64,000 nucleotides of DNA, taken from positions 1 to 64,000 of the forward strand of contig JALNQF010000036.1 of NCBI GenBank assembly GCA_028456385.1, in the 5' to 3' direction. The DNA comes from Ophiosphaerella korrae (taxonomy: Eukaryota > Ascomycota > Dothideomycetes > Pleosporales > Phaeosphaeriaceae). Position 1 is the first letter of the stretch, and every line of letters starts with the position of its first letter. The position numbers and the translations under genes were made by a program. The notes below the pieces were generated by a model. That model saw only the letters and a program-made list of their open reading frames with translations. It was not told the origin of the DNA and did not search any database. Below are positions 1 through 12,900 of the stretch, piece after piece.

Positions 1-70
<70 letters not shown>
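1..70. repeat. (TAC)n microsatellite
   Basis: A perfect TAC trinucleotide run begins at the first base of the window and is followed by a run of ten A (71-80). It probably continues beyond the left edge. It opens the AT-rich block and has no coding role that I can see. Confidence 0.95.
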
Positions 71-71
<1 letters not shown>

Positions 72-80
72 AAAAAAAAA

Positions 81-2931
81 GAAGTATACTAAAAAGACTC
101 TAGTACTATAGATACTCTTACTTCTACTTTCTTATACTTTCTCTTTTAAAGAAGTTATAAGTACTCTCTATAAAAAGCTTTACTTCTACTATACTTATAG
201 CGTGTTAGTAAGCTACTCTAATAAGAGCTACTATAACTCTTTTAGAAAAGAAGTTTAGTATTATATATACTATACTACTAGTAGCTATAGCTACGTTCTT
301 ATATAAGTTAATTTAAAAAGCTACTCTAGCTCTTTAATTTACTACTTTAAGAGCTACTCTAGCTCTTTATTTAATATTAGTTAACTAACTTGTATTATAG
401 CTCTAAAATTACTTACTATACTACTATTACTTTTATTACTACTTAGGCCTATAAAGCTCTAAAGAAAAAGCTTAAAGCTCTTTAAAAAACTTTCTATATA
501 CTACTTAGTAAGGTTATAGAAAAGACTCTAGGTTTTTAGACTCTTTTACTACTTTTACCTCTACTTTAACTTACGCCTATACTTATACCTACTACTACTA
601 CTACTCTTACTTTTACTTATAATCTTACTACTACTATACTTACTAATACTACCTTTATAATAAGAGCTATTACTACTCTACTAGCTAGAGATACTTAAGC
701 TAAAGAGGCTTTTACGCGTTATCTATATATAAAGGTACTTCTTAATAAGTTTATTAATCTTATATTTTAAATAGATACTTTATTTTAAGCTTAGCTCTAA
801 GCTTTAGCTCTACGCTTTAGCACTTTAATTTAAAGACTTCTTTATAGCTCTATATTCTACTTTTATAATTCTTATAACTTAAGCTTAGCTTATATATCTT
901 TAAAGTTAAGGTAAGCTTTAAATCTCTTAAATTACTACTCTAGAAAGTACTTAGTTAGGCTATCTACTAGTATCTTACTTATTAGTATATAAGAAACTTA
1001 AAATAAGCCTCTAGTATACTTTTATCTTAGCTATATATTCTATATATCTACGTAATATAAGTATATTATTACTCTCTTATTTTTACTTATAATAAGTCTA
1101 ATTATTTACTAATTATTATAAAAGATTATCTAAGTAGCTTCTAGGTCTAATATAAGCTCTTAAAAGAGCTTTTTTAGTACTATTACTTCTTTACTTATAT
1201 ACTTAAGCGTAAGTAGCTTAGCTTTAGTAGTAGAAGTAGTTACTATAGCTTATTACGCTACTTTTTATATTACTACTTTACTAAAGAGTATTATAATATA
1301 GCTATAAGATAAGTAGTGCGTTACTAGATTATTAGTAAATAACGCGTCTTTATATATAAGTAGCTTAGTACTTTACTACTTACTATTTTACTACTTACTA
1401 TCTTACTACTAGCTATCTTACTACTTACTATACTAGACTAATAAGTACTAAGTTCTATATAAGTAAATAATAACTTAGTTTACTACTTTAAAATACTTTT
1501 AGCTTAGATTTATAAGATATTAAAAGAGCTTAGTAGCTATAAATATAATATCTAGTTATACTATTATTACTATATATAAGATAGATCCTACTTACTCTTA
1601 GTAGTTTTTAATTTTATACTTTAAAGCTTCTCCTTTACTTAGCTATAACTCTTTTACTAGTAATAGAGTTATTAGAAAGCTTATAGAGCTTATAAAATTA
1701 AACTTTTTTACTATCTTATTAATATACTTATTATAGATAAATATAATAGTCTTATCTAGCTAACTCTATATTACTTATATACCTAGAAACTAGCTTACTA
1801 GGCCTTTATCTTTTATATTATACGCTTATTTAATTCTTTTAATAATTTAGTAAGCTTCTAATTAGTAGATTTTATAATATATTACTAATATATTATTAAT
1901 ATAAAAGAAAAAGAGTATTTTATACTTTTTATTATAAAATAAGTATAGCTCTTCTTTTAAGACTATAAGACTAGCTTATTTAAGTATTCTTAAGAGCTCT
2001 TTATACTAAAGGAGTAGTAAGTCTTTAAGGCTATATAGCGCTCGATTAAACTTAATATACTTACTAGCTACTTTAAACCTATCTAGGAGCTTATAGATAA
2101 CTACTAGTTAATAATCTCTATATACGTAGAGGAAAGCTCTAATAACGTTATACTAAGCTACTTCTAGGTTAAACTTAGCTATAATTACTATTATAGTTTA
2201 AAATAAGCGCGCTACTAACGTAGTAGTATAAGTTAATTATATTAAATTAATTATTTAGAAGTCTCTATATACTATAATCTAAGCTTTATACTTAAAAAAG
2301 TAGCTATCTTAGTTAAGTTTATATATAAAAACCTACTTTAGAGGTAGTAGCTAATTACTTAATTATAAGCGCTCTATCTCTTCCTAAGTACTAGCTACTA
2401 GTAGTATATTAATTTCTTTCTAAGCTACTTATTTAAAGAGCTACCTATATAGGTACGTATATAAGTACTTCTAATTCTATAGTAGTAGTAGTAGCTTATC
2501 TTAATATAGATAAGCTTGTAGCTATAGCTATAGCTTAAGTTAAGTAACTACTATAATTATAGTGTTTACTATAGTAAGCTCTATATTTAAGTTATAGTCT
2601 ATTAGTACTTATAAGAGTAGCTTATCTAGTATACTACTCTATTTACTCTACTTAGGTTTATATAATAATAAGTAAGCGCTTAAGCTTTTAGCGCTATTAT
2701 CTAGCTTATTATTTTAGAGTCTTTAGCTTAATTATATTAGTACTAGCTATTACTAGCGTATATACTACTAATAAGCTCTAACTATATTATTTAGAGCTAT
2801 ATAAGATATAGCTACTTAATAAAAGATAGTATCTACTTTATTTAGAGCTATAGAAGCTATAGCTACTTAAAGAGAAGTAGTTTAATAAGTAGCTATTTAA
2901 TAAGTTAAACTTTTATCTATTAGCTACTCTA
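81..2931. other. AT-rich RIP-degraded DNA enclosing a Copia relic
   Basis: This stretch is TA-rich and poor in CA and TG, as expected after C-to-T mutation in CpA context on both strands. No gene survives. A Ty1/Copia reverse transcriptase can be read on the minus strand at 1,621-1,985, so much of the segment is probably the same dead element. I could not place its LTRs or integrase. The right end is the target-site copy of the Gypsy element that follows. Confidence 0.7.
1621..1985 (-). mobile_element. Ty1/Copia reverse transcriptase relic (RIP-mutated)
   Basis: Read on the minus strand, one frame gives a Copia RT pattern: a segment LFYNKKYKILFFFY, then YINILVIY where the family has its YVDD catalytic loop, then KDKG followed by FLGI, then DKTII and KYINKIVKKF. 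All breaks are TAA or TAG, as expected when CAA, CAG or TGG are hit by RIP. The order and spacing match fungal Copia pol downstream of the YVDD box. It cannot encode a working enzyme. The family call rests on motif order only, without a database comparison. Confidence 0.6.
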
Positions 2932-2936
2932 AGGCG
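2932..2936. repeat. Left target-site duplication of Gypsy element 1
   Basis: The five bases aggcg directly precede the 5' LTR. The five bases after the 3' LTR are aggta. The two differences, C to T and G to A, are RIP-type transitions, so they are plausibly the same original 5-bp duplication. Confidence 0.5.
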
Positions 2937-3366
2937 TATTATAGGCGTAATAGAAGAAATCGAGATAGAACTAATTAGTCTTAGTCTAGGCGCTAACAAA
3001 GTATAAGACAAGTAAAGTAACAACCTTAATTAGGAAGCTATACATAATTAGGACACCTAGAGTAATCTATAATCTATATACTCTTAGTAGTAGTAGATTA
3101 TAGATTAAGCTAATCTATAATCTATTAATCTTAGTAAATATAGATTATAGATTATAGTAAGTATATAGTTATTAGTAATGCGTATTATTAGGATAGTATT
3201 AGTAATTCAATCCTTTAACTATAAAACGCTAATACAAGATAGTTATAAAACATCTTCTATTATTTATAGTTATTATAGATTACCTCTAAGCTTTTACTAT
3301 TACTTTGTAATCTACTAACTCCTACTAAGATAAGCGCCTATAGTTAACAATAGGAGGCCTATTATA
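2937..3366 (+). repeat. 5' LTR of Gypsy element 1 (430 bp)
   Basis: This 430-bp block starts TATTATAGGCG and ends GGCCTATTATA. It recurs, with differences that look almost all like transitions, at 9,541-9,970 with exactly the same length. The expected TG...CA ends are now TA...TA, as RIP would produce. It contains an internal pair of short repeats of the type aatctataatctat. Further diverged copies lie at 16,356-16,783 and 16,823-17,220. Confidence 0.9.
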
Positions 3367-6300
3367 CCTTACTAATTTAGTTATTACAAGAAGTAAAGCG
3401 TAAGTAGCGCGTAGTCTAGCTAATATAATAGTAGAAAGTTTAACTAAAAAAAGAAGTAAAGCACCTCTAAGTAGTTATAAGTTAGATAATATAGTATAGA
3501 GAGACGTTAAGAACTATATAAATAACTTAATCTCTAAAAAAAAAGATATAAAGATAGTAATTAACGCCTTAGAAATATAGAATAAAGAACTATAAGATTA
3601 TACAAAATAGAATAAAGTATAAATTAAAGTTATTATTAAAGGATAAAACTAGATAGAACTAATTACGTAACGCCTAGAGATAAGCGCAATAAAGAAACTA
3701 CTAAAGATACCTATACTTAAGAAGTTTAATAGAACAAGGGAAAAACTAAGACCTTTTATTATATTAGTACAACTCTAGATAGATATATAAGTACTACACT
3801 TTAATATAGAAGAAAAGAAAGTAATATATATTAGACTATATCTTAAAGAAGACGTAATAAGATAGTACGAGCCTTACTAGATAGATTATACAATATACTC
3901 TCTAATAATATAAAAAGACGAAACTAGAGCTATCTTTAGAAGTTACGAATACTTTACTAAACAAATAAAAGTAGTATTTAGAGATATAGATATTACCTAA
4001 TAAGCTAAAGAATAACTAGAGAAGCTTATACAGAATTAGAGTATTCTAAAGTACGTATTATAGTTTAAATAACTATTACAAAATATAGAATAGAACGAGT
4101 TAGCCTTAATATTACGATTTAAATAAGGACTTAACTCTAAGATCTAATATAAGATAATATATATAGAGAAACTATAAATACTAGAAGCTTTAAAGTAATA
4201 GGTAATACAAATTAATAATAATCTTTAAGAATAGAAGAAGAATAAATATAGAGGTTATACCTAGAACTATAATAAGGGAGACCCTATAGTCCTTAATACT
4301 AATAAGGATAGAAAAAAGAAAAAGAACAAAGACTTTACGTACTTTAACTATAGTAAACTAAGCTACTATATAAAGAATTATAGATCTAAGTTAAAGAAAG
4401 ATATAGTATACTATAAATATAGAAAACTAAGATACTTTATAAAAGATTATAAGAATAAGGATTTAAAGAAAAAAACTTAGTTAAAAATAACTAAAAAGAA
4501 GAAGGAAGTACTACAAGTATAAGCTAAACCTTAAGAGAAAGTAGCTAGAAGTAAAGAAATATAATACGTAATACTCTATTAGACCTTTTGTTATAAAGAT
4601 AACTACTATATATATCTTTCTAGTAAGTAGAAAGTAGGATATTTCCTATAATAGAGAAATAAAGTAGTAGTAATAAAGGAAGATAGAATAAAAGCTTAGC
4701 TAAAGGATATAGCCTAAGTAATAGACCTACTAATAGAAGATTTAGAAGGAGAAGAGCCCCTAGTACTATTAATCTAGGCTAAAGGACTAGTACTAGATAA
4801 AAAGACTACTACAGCTCCCTCTAAAAGACTATAAAGAAGTAAGAGATAAGTTAGTATAAGAGATATAAAGTATACCTAGCTAATAATATATAGTTATAAT
4901 AGCTATATAATAAGTAATATAGAGGAATAAAATAAAAAATAGAAGTTTATTTAGAAATACTTACTAGTTATAAGTATAGAGGAAGCGTATAAAGACTAGA
5001 AAGAACGTAATCTTAAAAAAATAAAGTTTATACTATTTTAAGAATAGATAAAGTAATATATAGTTATAGTAGGAAGAATACCTATATAAAAAGAATAGTA
5101 ATACTTTGTAAGAGAAACGCGATAGATTAATAAAGCCTATACACTAAGAGTACTAGTAGTATACTATATCCTAATAATAGACACACTTAGTAGAAGTAAA
5201 TACTAAGAAGGAGATAACAAAATAATAGATCTAAAATATTTAGTACACTTTAAAGTATTATAGATATTATACCTAGACAAGAATTATACTATATATAGAA
5301 ACCTTAAAGTAAATAATAACGTATAGCCTATAAAAAGAAGAGGCTATAACTATATAAGAGTAATTAGGGTAGAAGATATCTAAGGATAGGAAATAATCCT
5401 AGAAGATAGATATATAGTAGTAAGACCTAGCTTAAAATTATCTAAAAAATACGTCTAAAGAGGACTATAGTATAAATGTATATATAACAAGTGTTTAAAA
5501 TACAAAGAATATAAACTTAAAGTAGGCCTATAGCCTTAGAAAAATAGATAATTTAATAAATTACTAAAGTAAGAAAGGCTAGAAGGTATAAGAGGCCTAT
5601 ATATTATGAAAACAAGTATATACTAAAGAAAGAAAGTATAATTAATAATTAATAGTAGAGCTACGAGAAACTTTATATTAAAGAAGTTTGTAGAAATATA
5701 GAGAATAAAGTATATAATAAAGAAATACCCTTAATAACTAAGTATAATTAAAGGAAAACTATTCTAGGAACTAATATAGTTTAAGACAGCACCTTTAATA
5801 CTAAGGTTAGAAAGACTAGAAATCTAGAATATAGTTATAGATATAATAACAATTAATAATAAATAAGATATAATATTAGGTATACTATAGTTATAGATAA
5901 CTAACCTACATATTAATTAGAGAATAGGAAAAATTAGTTATAATAAAATAGATATACTAAAAGCTAATATAAGTACTTATAAAGGAGAATTCCTAGAAGA
6001 ATATAAGAAATAAGAAAAGTAGCTTATAGAACTAGAAGATTACCTTCTAGAACACTAACTATAGGACTTAGTAATAGAACTAGAAGAAGAAAAGAACGTA
6101 GGATAGAGCCTAGTCTACTAAAAAATAGAAGAAGAATCTAAGATTAAATAATTATTTATATAAAATATAATAAAGAAAAGATAAATAAGAGAATCTAAAT
6201 CCTTAGTAGTATATAGACTAATATTTATAGATAAAAAAGAAATAAGTAACAAAAGACCCTATATAGATTTTAGAAAAACTAACGCAATTATAAACAAGAA

Positions 6301-8866
6301 CTAATACCTACTACTATAAATAGATAAAATATAAGATAGGCTATAAAGAGTAAAGATCTTTACAAAACTAGATATATAAAACGTATACTACTAGATTAAA
6401 ATAAAGAAAAGAGATAAGTAGAAAATAGCGTTTAGAACACAATATAGACTATATAAATACTTAGTTATACTATTTAGTTTAATAAATATACTAGTAGTAT
6501 TCTAGGAGAGAATTAATATAGTACTAAGAGAATACTTAGATATATTTATATTCGCGTACTTAGACGATATCTTTATATTCTTAGAAATAGAAGAAGAACA
6601 CGTATAATACGTGTATAAAGTGCTAAAGAAACTAGTAGAAGCTAAAATATTTCTTAAGATAAGAAAATACAAGTTCTATATAAAGGAAATAGATTTCCTT
6701 GGATTTATTATTAAACTAGGAAAAATTAAGATTAACCTAGAAAAAATTAACTTAATTAACGAATAGCTAATACTAAAGAACCTAAAAGAGGTATAATAAT
6801 TTTATAAGCTAGCTAACTTTTATAGAAAGTTAATAATAGGATACTCTAAAGATATAGAGCTAATTACAAGACTTATAAAGAAAGATACGCTATTTAAATA
6901 GATAAAGGAATGCGATAAAGTATTTAAAAGAATAAAAAAGAAGTTTATAGAAAACCTAGTTATTAGAATATATAACCTAGAACTACTAGCAATAGTAAAA
7001 ACAAATATATTAAACTTAGTCTATAGAATAGCACTAATATAAGAAGACTTAGAGACTAAAAAGGAATACTTAGTTAAATACTTCTCTAAGAAGATAAAAA
7101 TAGTAGAACTTAATTACCTAATCTATAATAAAGAGATACTAGTAATCTACAAAGTATTTAAATAATAGAGAGTATACCTATAAGGAGTAAAGTACTAGAT
7201 AAAGGTTTATATAGACTATAAGAATCTTATAGGATTTATAATAAATAAAGAGCTATTATAACGCTATATAAGATAGTAGGAGTTTCTATTAATATTTAAT
7301 ATAGAAATAATATATATAAAAGAGAAAGATAACTAATTTATAGACGCTCTAAGTAGAAGACTAGACTTATAAGAAGAAGTAAGCGCTACTAGTATAGTTC
7401 TAGTTAAAAACAAGGAAAGATATTTAGTCCTAAACACACCTAAGATAGCTACAACACTTAAGAAGATAAGTAATAAGCTAAATAAATAGATTTAGAAAAT
7501 AATATAAAAAGTATCTAAAGAAATAGAAAAACTTAAAACCTAAGATAGATTTACATAAGTATATAGAAGAATATATATTCTAGGAAAAATTTAAAGGGAA
7601 TTTATACAACAATTCTATAAATTACTAGTATATAGTTACTAAAGTATTAAGAAAATATTAAATAGACTACTATAAGATTACTATATTCTAAAAGCAAGAT
7701 AACTAGTAATAGAAGTACTATAAGACTATATAGAATATTAAAAGAATAAATATAATAGATATATACTATATAGAATACTATAACTAGTAGAAGTACTAAA
7801 ATAACTATAGGGAGTTATTACAATAAACTTTATAACAAAACTACTTAAGTCTAAAGACCTAATATTAAGAGTTAAATATAATAGAATTCTAATAATAGTA
7901 GATAAACTTATAAAGTACTTATACTTTAGACTATATAAAGAGAAAAGTAGGATAGAGATTACTATATACTAGGTTCTAGGAACTATAATTAGTTAACATA
8001 GACTACTAGATAAGATTATTATAGATAGAGATATAAGATTTATATTAAAACTATAGAAAATAATAATAGCGTAAATAGGAATTAAATACGTAATATCTAT
8101 AGTATACTACCTATAGACAAATAGATAATCTAAATAAATAAATTAGATAGTAGAATAGTACTTAAGATACTACCTTAACTACAACTAGAATAACTAGGTA
8201 TAGCTACTACTTATAGTATAGTTAGCATACAATAGCGTAAAGAATATAGTAATAAGAGTATTACTTTTTTTTGTAAACTATAGATTTAAACCTAGCGTAT
8301 ATAGAATACTAAGAATATAGATATCTTAGTCCCTAAGAAGAGAAAACTTTACTAATAGACTTAGAGATATATATAACTAATTAAGATAAGATATAGAATT
8401 CCTATACAATTAAATAGCGAAGTACTATAATAAGAAGTATAAGGAAGGACCCTAATTTAGAGAGAGAGAAAAAGTATAGTTAGTATAAAAGAATATTAAA
8501 AGTAAACAACTTAGTTTAAAATTAGACTACATTAAGATAAGACTATACAAAATTAAGAAAGAAGTTATACTAGTTATATTTAAATTAAAGCTACTAAATA
8601 AGATAAGGATATACCTAATATTCTACGTAGCCCTACTAGAACAAGTACTATAAAACGTAGAACTACTAGTGTATAAAGTAGATATATATAGAGAATAAAA
8701 AGAATAGAAAGTTAAAGAAATCTTATAATACTAGTTTTATAATAGTAGGAACTACTACTTAGTAAAATAGATAAGTATAGACGAGAAAAGATAACTATAG
8801 GAAAAAATATAGGAACTAGAAGATAATTTTAATTACTTTAAGAAATTAGAGGAGTTCTAAAATTAA
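3367..8866 (+). pseudogene. Ty3/Gypsy chromovirus gag-pol, RIP-killed
   Basis: One plus-strand frame runs from Gag to the C-terminal chromodomain without a net frameshift but with many TAA/TAG stops. Landmarks in order are: a Gag region around 3.6-4.2 kb; two CCHC-type zinc knuckles at 4,340-4,455 whose cysteines and histidine now read as tyrosine; the RT loop FAYLDDIFIF, with YLDD at 6,557-6,568, followed by a segment ending DFLGFII; the integrase end motif around 8,108-8,160 (TNR.SK then IVE.YLRYYL); and a chromodomain from 8,756 (YLVK, then ELEDNF). All of these codons lie in the same frame, so the element originally made a single Gag-Pol polyprotein. The losses are C-to-T or G-to-A. The element cannot encode protein now. 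Confidence 0.9.
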
Positions 8867-9526
8867 AACTCTCTAGAACGCCTAGTAGTAAACTAAGAGA
8901 ATTAATATTACTAATAATAGATAGAGAGATAATAGAGACGTCTAGCGTAGGACCTGCTATAGTAATACTAAACGCCTTATCTAGATCTAGCTTAGCTTCT
9001 AGAGCTACTAACTACTTAGCTAATTTCTTATTATTTAAGGCCTTTATCTTACAAAGACAAGAGAGATAAGCCTAATTCTCTACTAGCTTACTCTACGCAA
9101 GCTCTTAGATATACTTATACTTAGCTTTAGCCTCTACAATTTAAGATAGTAATTTCTCTTAAGTCTAGTTAATAGCTTTCTCTATTATTATTAAGCCTAG
9201 ACGTAAGAATAAGTATAATAAATATATACTTAGAAAGAGAAATACTAGATATATTACAAGAACTACGTATATTTATATAGATATATACTTTATAAGCTTT
9301 TCTATTATTTATAGAAATAATATAAAGAAGAGACTTAGGGTTTAACTTAAGAAAAGTATAATAAGAATAAAGAAATATTTTAATACTATTACGTAATATA
9401 TAATTAGTAAGAAGATAGTAATAACGTATAGATAAAATAGGTATTAGAGAGGATAAAAAACTCTACATTAATAAAGAAACTAGGTTAATAACTTTAGCTT
9501 TAAGATAGATAAACTAAAGTCTACTT
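8867..9526 (-). other. 3' non-pol region of Gypsy element 1 with possible antisense frame
   Basis: About 660 bp lie between the chromodomain and the 3' polypurine tract. The same region occurs in a second copy at 15,703-16,345, so it belongs to the element. On the minus strand, roughly 9,200 down to 8,890, a frame reads as a K/E/L/A-rich, coiled-coil-like protein (for example VEAKAKYKYI, SKLVEN, KIKALNNKKLAK, LVALEAKLDLDKAFS) broken only by TAA/TAG. The second copy gives the same frame. Whether this was ever expressed is inference; in RIP-altered DNA any stop looks RIP-derived. Confidence 0.4.
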
Positions 9527-9537
9527 AGAAGGAGAGA
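9527..9537 (+). other. Polypurine tract of Gypsy element 1
   Basis: An 11-base purine run (agaaggagaga) ends three bases before the 3' LTR. This is where plus-strand priming occurs in LTR retrotransposons, and it supports the LTR boundary chosen at 9,541. Confidence 0.6.
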
Positions 9538-9540
9538 TAG

Positions 9541-9970
9541 TATTATAAGCGTAATAGAAGAAATTAAGATAAAACTAATTAGTCTTAGTCTAGGTACTAA
9601 TAAAGTATAAGACAAGTAAGGTAATAACTTTAATTAGGAAGCTACGTATAATTAAGATACCTAGAGTAATCTATAATCTATAGACTCTTAGTAGTAGTAG
9701 ATTATAGATTAAGCTAATCTATAATCTATTAATCTTAGTAAATATAGATTATAAATTATAGTAAGTATATAGTTATTAGTAATGCGTATTATTAGGATAG
9801 TATTAGTAATTCAATCCTTTAACTATAGAACGCTAATACAAGATAGTTGCAAAACATCTTCTATTATTTATAGTTATTATAGATTACCCCTAAGCTTTTA
9901 CTATTACTTTGTAATCTACTAACTCTTACTAAGATAGGCGCCTATAGTCGACGATAGGAGGCCTATTATA
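9541..9970 (+). repeat. 3' LTR of Gypsy element 1 (430 bp)
   Basis: It starts TATTATAAGCG and ends GGCCTATTATA, and is 430 bp like its 5' partner at 2,937-3,366. Differences between the two are mostly C/T or G/A, for example aaatcgagatagaa against aaattaagataaaa near the start. This implies recent insertion followed by RIP rather than slow drift. Confidence 0.9.
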
Positions 9971-9975
9971 AGGTA
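9971..9975. repeat. Right target-site duplication of Gypsy element 1
   Basis: The bases aggta follow the 3' LTR and match aggcg at 2,932-2,936 apart from two RIP-type transitions. Confidence 0.5.
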
Positions 9976-12900
9976 CTTACTTCTCTAGTTAATTATAATT
10001 TCTAGGAGCTTTTAGATACTTTACTATATTAATTTCTATAATTAATATTAGTACCTATATACTAAACTCTTTTAAGTTTAGGTATTTACTTTAAAGTTTA
10101 AAAGCTACTAAGCTTAGGTTACTTTATATAGATTTTATATAGTTTACTAGCTAAGCTTACTACTTATATAAAATTTACTCTTTATTTTACTAAGATAGCT
10201 AGCTAGCTAGCCTAGCTTTTAGTATTATATAGAGCTCTACCCTTTAGATTTTACTCTAGGTACTTACTTTACTAGTTACTTTCTAGGATTTAAGCTACTT
10301 TATAGAGCTAGTTATATATATTATTTTAAGTCTCTTTTATATTATATACTACGTCTTTATATAATATATTAATAAGTTTTTAAATCTCTAGCTTTAAAAG
10401 CTCTTAATAAGCTTTACTTTTCTTATTATAGAAGAGCTACTTATTAAATATTATATTACGCGTTATAATTACCTAATCTAATTCTAGGACCTATATCCTA
10501 TATATATTAGATACTCTATATCTTACTAGATATTTAATATAGCCCTAAGGGCTTATTTTAAAGCTTCTCTTATTACGCCTAGCTACTTACTCTTTATTAA
10601 GTAGATATACGTAGTAGCTATAAGTATATACTCTACTCTAATCTAGCTAAAAGTTTACTATAGTAGCTCTTACTTACTTAAGCTAATAGTATCTAAAGTA
10701 CTATCTAAACTAGCTATTAAGTACTATATTAGGAACTTATATATTATAAGCGTAGCTTAGGCTTATATTATATAGCTATATAGCTACTTCTACTATTTCT
10801 AGCTAGAGCCTTTCTAGTAAGTTAGTACTTATCCTTATCTTAATTACTTTTATTATTATTTCTTAACTAGCTCTCTTAGCTCCTTTATTTAGCTTATATA
10901 TATATACTAGAGTACTCTTAACTATAATCTCTTCTTATTTAGCCTAAATCTAGAAGTATGTCTTACTTCTTTATAAAAGTATTACTACTTTATTATCTTA
11001 CTAGAGTATATATATATAAAGCTTATAGCGCGTTAGTAGTAGCTTTATAAAGCTTTTAAATACTTTTATTATTTCTTAAAGTATTTTACTTTATAATAAG
11101 TAGGTATAGAGCTTACTACTATACTTATACTTAAGTAGTATAGTCTAAACTTCTTTAAAGTAGCTAGTAGGTATATTAAATAGGTTTTACGCTACTTACT
11201 AGTATAAGTATAAAGCTTTCTCTTTAGGCTACCTTAAAATAACTTACTTAGCGTACGCTATTAAGTAATACTTATACTTAATATATACTATCCTATTAAT
11301 ATATACGTTTCTTGTACTTATTACTAGCGCTTATAGTACTTTTAGTCTAAGATAACTAGCTCTAGCGTACTAGAGCTCTTCTAAGTTACTTTTAGGTATT
11401 ATATACTATAAGTTAAGCTAGTAATTAACTTAATTACCTTAAGTTATACTTATAATAGTTAGATAAAACGTAATAGGCTTATATTTAATAAAAGTAAGGT
11501 TATATTTACGTATTAGTGTTACTAGTATAATACTCTCTACTAGTATTCTTATTTTTAGAGTTATATTAAAACTTTAATACTATACTCTAGCTTACTATAA
11601 TTAAGCTTTAGATACTATATTAATATAAAATCCTTTAACTACTACTACTTTATAAAGTATAAGATTTTCTATACACTTACTATAAGTACTATTTAGAGTA
11701 TTCTTAAAGATTTAAGTACTTTTACTAAGTATTAGAAATACTTATATACTTACTTCTATGTAGCTTATACTTTTTACTCTTATAAAGGAGCCTAGTTCTA
11801 TAAAACTTATTAAGTTAACTAAGTAGAGAGTAGCTTTATTATTAAGTATAGTACTCTTAAAGAGTAAGTAAGTATTAAAATCTAGCGTTAAGTAAGCTCT
11901 AGGAGTAGGCTTAATAAGTTTACTTAAGTTAATAAGTGTACCTAGGTTAATAAATATACCTAGGTTAATAAGTACTACGTTTAGCTAGCCTAGATAGGCT
12001 AGAGCCTTTAATTTAACTAACTCTAAGCTAGCTTTAACTAGTTCCTAAGAGGGACTAGCTTACTTTTAAGTTACTAGGGTTTTAACTACTATAAAGCGTA
12101 GCTTATCTAAATAAGCCTATATTTTTACTTTTCTATTATTATCTATTTTAAATAGATTACCTATAAGCGCTACTTATATTTATCTATAATCTTATAGCTT
12201 CTAGTAGTAAGCTTAGCTATATAAGTAGTTATATTTTAAGTTAGAGCTTAATACTTATAGCTTAGATCTTCTAAATATTATAAATATACTAGCTCTTTAA
12301 TTAGTAGTTTAGAGCTTATACTCTTATAATAGAGCTAAGTAGATACTACTAATTTACTTTAGCGTAAGTACCTTTAAGCTAAGGACTAAGCTCTAGATTA
12401 CTAATTAGCTTATTATCTAAGCTTAGTCTAGAGCTAGCTTTAGTATTAACGCTTCTAGGAAATCTTATACTACGAGCTTACCTATTACCTCTATAATATT
12501 GTACGTAATTATACGCTAATATAGGCGTAGCTACTTATTATACTAGAGCTCTAGTAATTAGCGTCTTTAGTAAGCCTTTTATAGATAGGCTTAGTATTAA
12601 GCTTAGATAAGATTACTAGTACTAGTATTAGATAAGGCTAGTAAGCTCTTTAGTGTTTAGATAAGCTCTTATAATATAGCTTTATTATTTATAAGTAGAG
12701 TTATTTTAGCTATTACTAGATAGCTTAAATTAACTATAGCGTTTACTTAGGTACTTAGAGCTCTAAAGTATACTATTTATAATACCTAAGTATCTTTTAT
12801 AGCTTAGTATTTCTCTATTATAAGCTTATAGGTAGCTACTTTTTTTACTATTACTAGGCTCTTTAGTTTAAGTTAAACTAGTTTATTAGCGTAGATATTA

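Noticed and set aside
10480..11340. Minus-strand frame loosely resembling a hAT transposase
   Set aside because: The motif spacing does not match the family, and stop density is what one expects by chance in this composition.
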